Source: Pithys albifrons albifrons
Taxonomy: Eukaryota; Chordata; Aves; Passeriformes; Thamnophilidae
DNA length: 64,000 nt
Assembly: GCF_047495875.1 (NCBI RefSeq)
Contig: NC_092461.1
Span: forward strand, 96,540,431-96,604,430
Direction: 5' to 3'
The notes under the pieces are model-generated. The model saw only the letters and a program-made list of their open reading frames with translations. It made no database searches and had not been told where the DNA came from. Shown here one piece after another: positions 63,699-64,000 of this stretch (the stretch's first letter is position 1; each line of letters begins with the position of its first letter). Both the position numbers and the translations under genes were made by a program.

Positions 63699-64000
63699 AA
63701 GTGTCAGAGGTGGCATGTAGGAGGTGGAAGAATGTTGCAGAATTTTAGGAAGTGCACAGGAGAACCTTAAGAAGAATAAAATCTCTGTGTTTTGTGTCAG
63801 AAAGCTGCTAAATGGACTCATCTGTATTGTTTAGCCATGCCCCTTTTTGCTAGGCAATGATTTCAATATTTCTACATAAATAAACTTTTGAGTGTATTTC
63901 AGGCTTCTTGTTTGTTCTCCCTGTGAGTTAAAAGGCTCTCGTAAATACAGCTTTGATTTAATCAGACAGAAGAAAACCACCCACCAAGTAATTCAGCACT

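Noticed and set aside
63249..63748. Long frames over the TA repeat
   Set aside because: Alternating Tyr/Ile from a microsatellite.

Overview
This window is nuclear DNA from a bird. It is AT-rich, carries several CR1 LINE copies and several avian-type LTRs, and contains a vertebrate gene with small exons and large introns. The only protein-coding gene I can support is the 3' three-quarters of a type II classical cadherin on the + strand, which I identify as CDH10 (cadherin-10). Ten exons (4519-42410) join in frame with GT-AG junctions throughout and encode about 712 residues: the rest of EC1, EC2 to EC5, the transmembrane helix and the whole catenin-binding tail. The first 77 or so residues (signal peptide, propeptide, start of EC1) lie upstream of base 1. 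The transcript probably ends near 42990.

Layout. 1-4518 is intron. 4519-42410 holds the CDH10 exons, with introns of 0.6 to 11 kb. 42411 to about 42990 is the 3' UTR. From there to 64000 I see only intergenic DNA, probably part of the gene-poor flank typical of this cadherin cluster.

Mobile DNA explains most of the structure outside the exons. There are CR1 fragments on both strands, solo LTRs that are nearly all on the - strand, and an LTR nested inside another LTR at 8.0-9.1 kb. A 364-bp tRNA-Gln-derived SINE with a perfect 10-bp target-site duplication lies at 19.5 kb. A 5'-truncated, RTE-like LINE with a C-terminal zinc finger lies at 57.1-58.2 kb, itself inserted in an older LTR. The SINE and the RTE-like LINE share their 3' tails, so they look like a LINE and the SINE it mobilises. 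This pair is the most interesting content of the window and limits which bird lineage it can come from. I suspect a lineage carrying AviRTE-type elements but cannot name the species.

Other structure includes a 346-bp tandem duplication in the 28.7-32.1 kb intron, a possible decayed processed pseudogene near 10.7-11.2 kb, a GC-rich island at 35.2 kb, and several microsatellites. I found no RNA gene, CRISPR array or bacterial-type operon.
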